Assembly (NCBI GenBank): GCA_030619215.1
Contig: JAUXBV010000109.1
Span: 1-8,550 of the forward strand
Direction: 5' to 3'
Origin: Fibrobacterota bacterium
Lineage (GTDB): Bacteria; Fibrobacterota; Chitinivibrionia; Chitinivibrionales; JANQEN01
DNA: 8,550 nt
The translations under genes and the position numbers were made by a program. Below are positions 6,564 through 8,550 of the stretch, piece after piece (the stretch's first letter is position 1; every line of letters begins with the position of its first letter). The notes beneath the pieces were generated by a model. The model did not search any database, had not been told where the DNA came from, and was given only the letters and a program-made list of their open reading frames with translations.

Positions 6564-8550
6564 ATGCGGGAAAAACTTTTTAATTGGCTGGCAAACCTGA
6601 CAACAAAGCATAATAAAATACTTCTGGCATTTTGCGTGCTTATTACCCTGATAGCATTAGGACTCAGTTTAAAGATGAAGATGAAAACACAAATTGCCGA
6701 TATGATGCCGCAGGATATTCCCCAGGTTAAGGAATATATGAAGATAATTGAAGACTACTCCTCCGCCTCTACTGTTATGATTACGATTGAGAGTGAGGAG
6801 CAGGATAAGGATAAAATGATTGCGTATGCGGACAAAATTGCATCCCGTCTCGAAGGTCTGACCGCAATAAATCCAAAGGAAGATCAGAAATTATCCATGA
6901 AACAAAAACTTGCCGTTTTATTTAAAAAACATCCCGTACCCGGTGTTTTATATGACACCTTACCACTTGTAAAAAGGATAGATTATAAAATCGAAAACTA
7001 TTTTTTTGAAGAGCATGGCCTCATGATTCAAAAAACAAAGAATTTGAAAAATACCACTGATATGTTCTCATCAATTGCTCTTCCTGGCTTTTTTAAAAAC
7101 CTGAATGACAACTTTGAGAAAGAGTTTGTAAATGACGCGGACAACCTTGCATCACTTGATGGTGAGGAACAGGCAATCCTGGGCCTGGAAGGAATGCGTA
7201 AACTGGTTAACAGCATTTCCGGTTTTATCGACAAGCCGGATTCACAACATGTCGCTGAAGTTGTGTCAGAATTTATAGCTGGTCCTGAATACTTTATTTC
7301 ATCAGACAACAAAATGCTTCTCATGATGGTGCAGCCTACGGTAAGTATGAATGACTTTGAACGATTCATGGAACTGGGATACCATATTAACGATACGTTA
7401 AATGTACTGCAGGCGGAAACCAGTGACCTGAAACTCGGCAGATCAGGAATGGTCATTTTGCAAATCGATGAAACAGAGGCCCTTAAAAAGGACTTTGGCA
7501 TATCAAGTATTGTTGCCCTGATATTAATGCTGGTCCTGCTCATTGGTTCTTTCAAAACCTGGAAGAATCCTCTATTATCTATAACAACTCTTATCATAGC
7601 TATTATCTGGGTGGCGGGAGCACTCTATATTATTCTAAGATATCTTGACATGATGTCAGCCTCTTTTGGCGTCGTACTTATTGGCCTCGGCATTGACTTC
7701 GGCATTCATGTTATTTCCGGATTTAAGGACGGACGTGAAAAAGGACTTTATATTCCCGATGCAATAAACGACATGTATCATAAAGTTGGAACAGGTGTAG
7801 TTACCGGAGCATGTACCACGGCTGCCGTATTTTTTATGCTTGCGGTAACCGGTATGAAGTCACTCGCAAACCTGGGAATAGCTGTTGGGACCGGTATTAT
7901 GGTAACACTTATAGCAATGATGGTGCTGCTGCCGGCTTTGCTGGTAATGTTTAACAAGGATGTAAAAAGCAGAAAAAACAAATATAGTTTACTCAGTGAT
8001 AATTTTATTACCGGTTTTTTACAATTCAGATTTCTTGAAACCGCTGGAAGGGGCATGAGCAAGATGCCTGTGGCTATTCTAGTTGTCGTTATCTCAATAG
8101 TGACAGTGTATCTATCCTGGCAGGGAGCAAAAACTATTCAGTTCGAATATGATATGATGGCCCTTGAACCGGTGGGCATCCCTTCGGGTATAACACAGGA
8201 TAGTATTCTCAGTAAATTTGAAATGGCTTCCGACTATTCTCTTTTGAGTGTTAAAAACGAAGAGACGTGCCGGGAAACTATTAAAAAATTAAAAAAGATG
8301 GGCGACAAGACAGAACTTATCGGGCGCATTGAAGGTATTACAGAGTTCTTACCCGGTATTGAGGTCCAGGAGAAAAACACTCCTATCATAGAAGAATTTC
8401 GTAAAAAAATTGAAACATTAGAAATTCCTGAATCGTTTACGAAAGATGACGCGGTAAAACTTGAACAGGAACTTATCAGACTACACCAGAATATTGTTGA
8501 AATCGGAGAGCTATCAATTTCCGGCAGTGGCGAAAATAATAAAATCATCC
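6564..8550 (+). CDS. MMPL/RND-superfamily exporter (3' end beyond window)
   Basis: The reading frame is open from ATG 6564 to the window edge, giving the first 662 residues of a protein expected to be about 750-900 aa. A helix at about 19-36 is followed by a large periplasmic domain (about 38-311) and a five-helix bundle near 312-333, 335-358, 363-386, 403-425 and 434-460. A cytoplasmic linker leads to helix 7 at about 502-522 and the start of a second periplasmic domain. GLGIDFG at 374-380 carries Asp378 in the membrane, the position of the proton-relay acid in MMPL proteins. MMPL exporters move lipids and other hydrophobic molecules (for example MmpL3 and the hopanoid exporter HpnN) across or out of the inner membrane using the proton gradient. 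Linked to the TetR-type gene 24 bases upstream, it is probably induced by its substrate or a related compound. Substrate unknown. Confidence 0.92.
   Translation, partial: MREKLFNWLANLTTKHNKILLAFCVLITLIALGLSLKMKMKTQIADMMPQDIPQVKEYMKIIEDYSSASTVMITIESEEQDKDKMIAYADKIASRLEGLTAINPKEDQKLSMKQKLAVLFKKHPVPGVLYDTLPLVKRIDYKIENYFFEEHGLMIQKTKNLKNTTDMFSSIALPGFFKNLNDNFEKEFVNDADNLASLDGEEQAILGLEGMRKLVNSISGFIDKPDSQHVAEVVSEFIAGPEYFISSDNKMLLMMVQPTVSMNDFERFMELGYHINDTLNVLQAETSDLKLGRSGMVILQIDETEALKKDFGISSIVALILMLVLLIGSFKTWKNPLLSITTLIIAIIWVAGALYIILRYLDMMSASFGVVLIGLGIDFGIHVISGFKDGREKGLYIPDAINDMYHKVGTGVVTGACTTAAVFFMLAVTGMKSLANLGIAVGTGIMVTLIAMMVLLPALLVMFNKDVKSRKNKYSLLSDNFITGFLQFRFLETAGRGMSKMPVAILVVVISIVTVYLSWQGAKTIQFEYDMMALEPVGIPSGITQDSILSKFEMASDYSLLSVKNEETCRETIKKLKKMGDKTELIGRIEGITEFLPGIEVQEKNTPIIEEFRKKIETLEIPESFTKDDAVKLEQELIRLHQNIVEIGELSISGSGENNKII

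Noticed and set aside
7028..7597. Minus-strand open frame of 189 codons inside the exporter gene
   Set aside because: The plus strand here encodes a well-formed MMPL protein in an unbroken frame. The antisense product is Ser-rich low-complexity with no family features.

Overview
The window reads as one co-directional (+ strand) locus from a diderm (Gram-negative-type) bacterium. The diderm reading rests on a predicted BAM-targeted beta-barrel protein, a LolA-fold periplasmic protein and an MMPL/RND exporter encoded side by side. Base composition is moderate to AT-rich. The intergenic gaps carry short palindromic and hexamer repeats of the kind common in environmental genomes. The sequence does not allow a confident taxonomic call.

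Layout: 1-149 is a promoter region with a sigma70-like promoter (perfect TTGACA, 17-bp spacer). Immediately downstream, at 67-102, lies a tandem pair of GACCGA-N3-TCGGTY palindromes that looks like a TetR-family operator. Next come an ABC ATPase of the LolD/MacB type (150-836) and two FtsX-fold permeases (839-2098 and 2109-3347), tightly packed as a LolCDE-like importer-fold extractor/transporter. After a repeat-rich gap comes a secreted LolA-like protein (3539-4282). After a second gap built of GTCCTC/GACGAG hexamer repeats comes an outer-membrane beta-barrel protein (about 4471-5592). A third gap holds a 27-bp-arm hairpin inside weaker outer inverted repeats (5650-5792). Last are a TetR-family regulator (5862-6539) and, 24 bases on, an MMPL/RND exporter (6564 to beyond 8550, incomplete at the window edge).

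Together the parts cover every layer of a diderm envelope: two energised inner-membrane machines (ATP-driven LolCDE-like and probably proton-driven MMPL), a periplasmic lipid-binding-fold carrier, an outer-membrane barrel, and a regulator with a plausible operator at the head of the locus. The most economical inference is a regulated trans-envelope pathway for a hydrophobic cargo (lipid, lipoprotein or toxic amphiphile). The cargo cannot be read from the sequence. All complete genes look intact. No tRNA, rRNA, CRISPR array, transposase or phage gene was seen.
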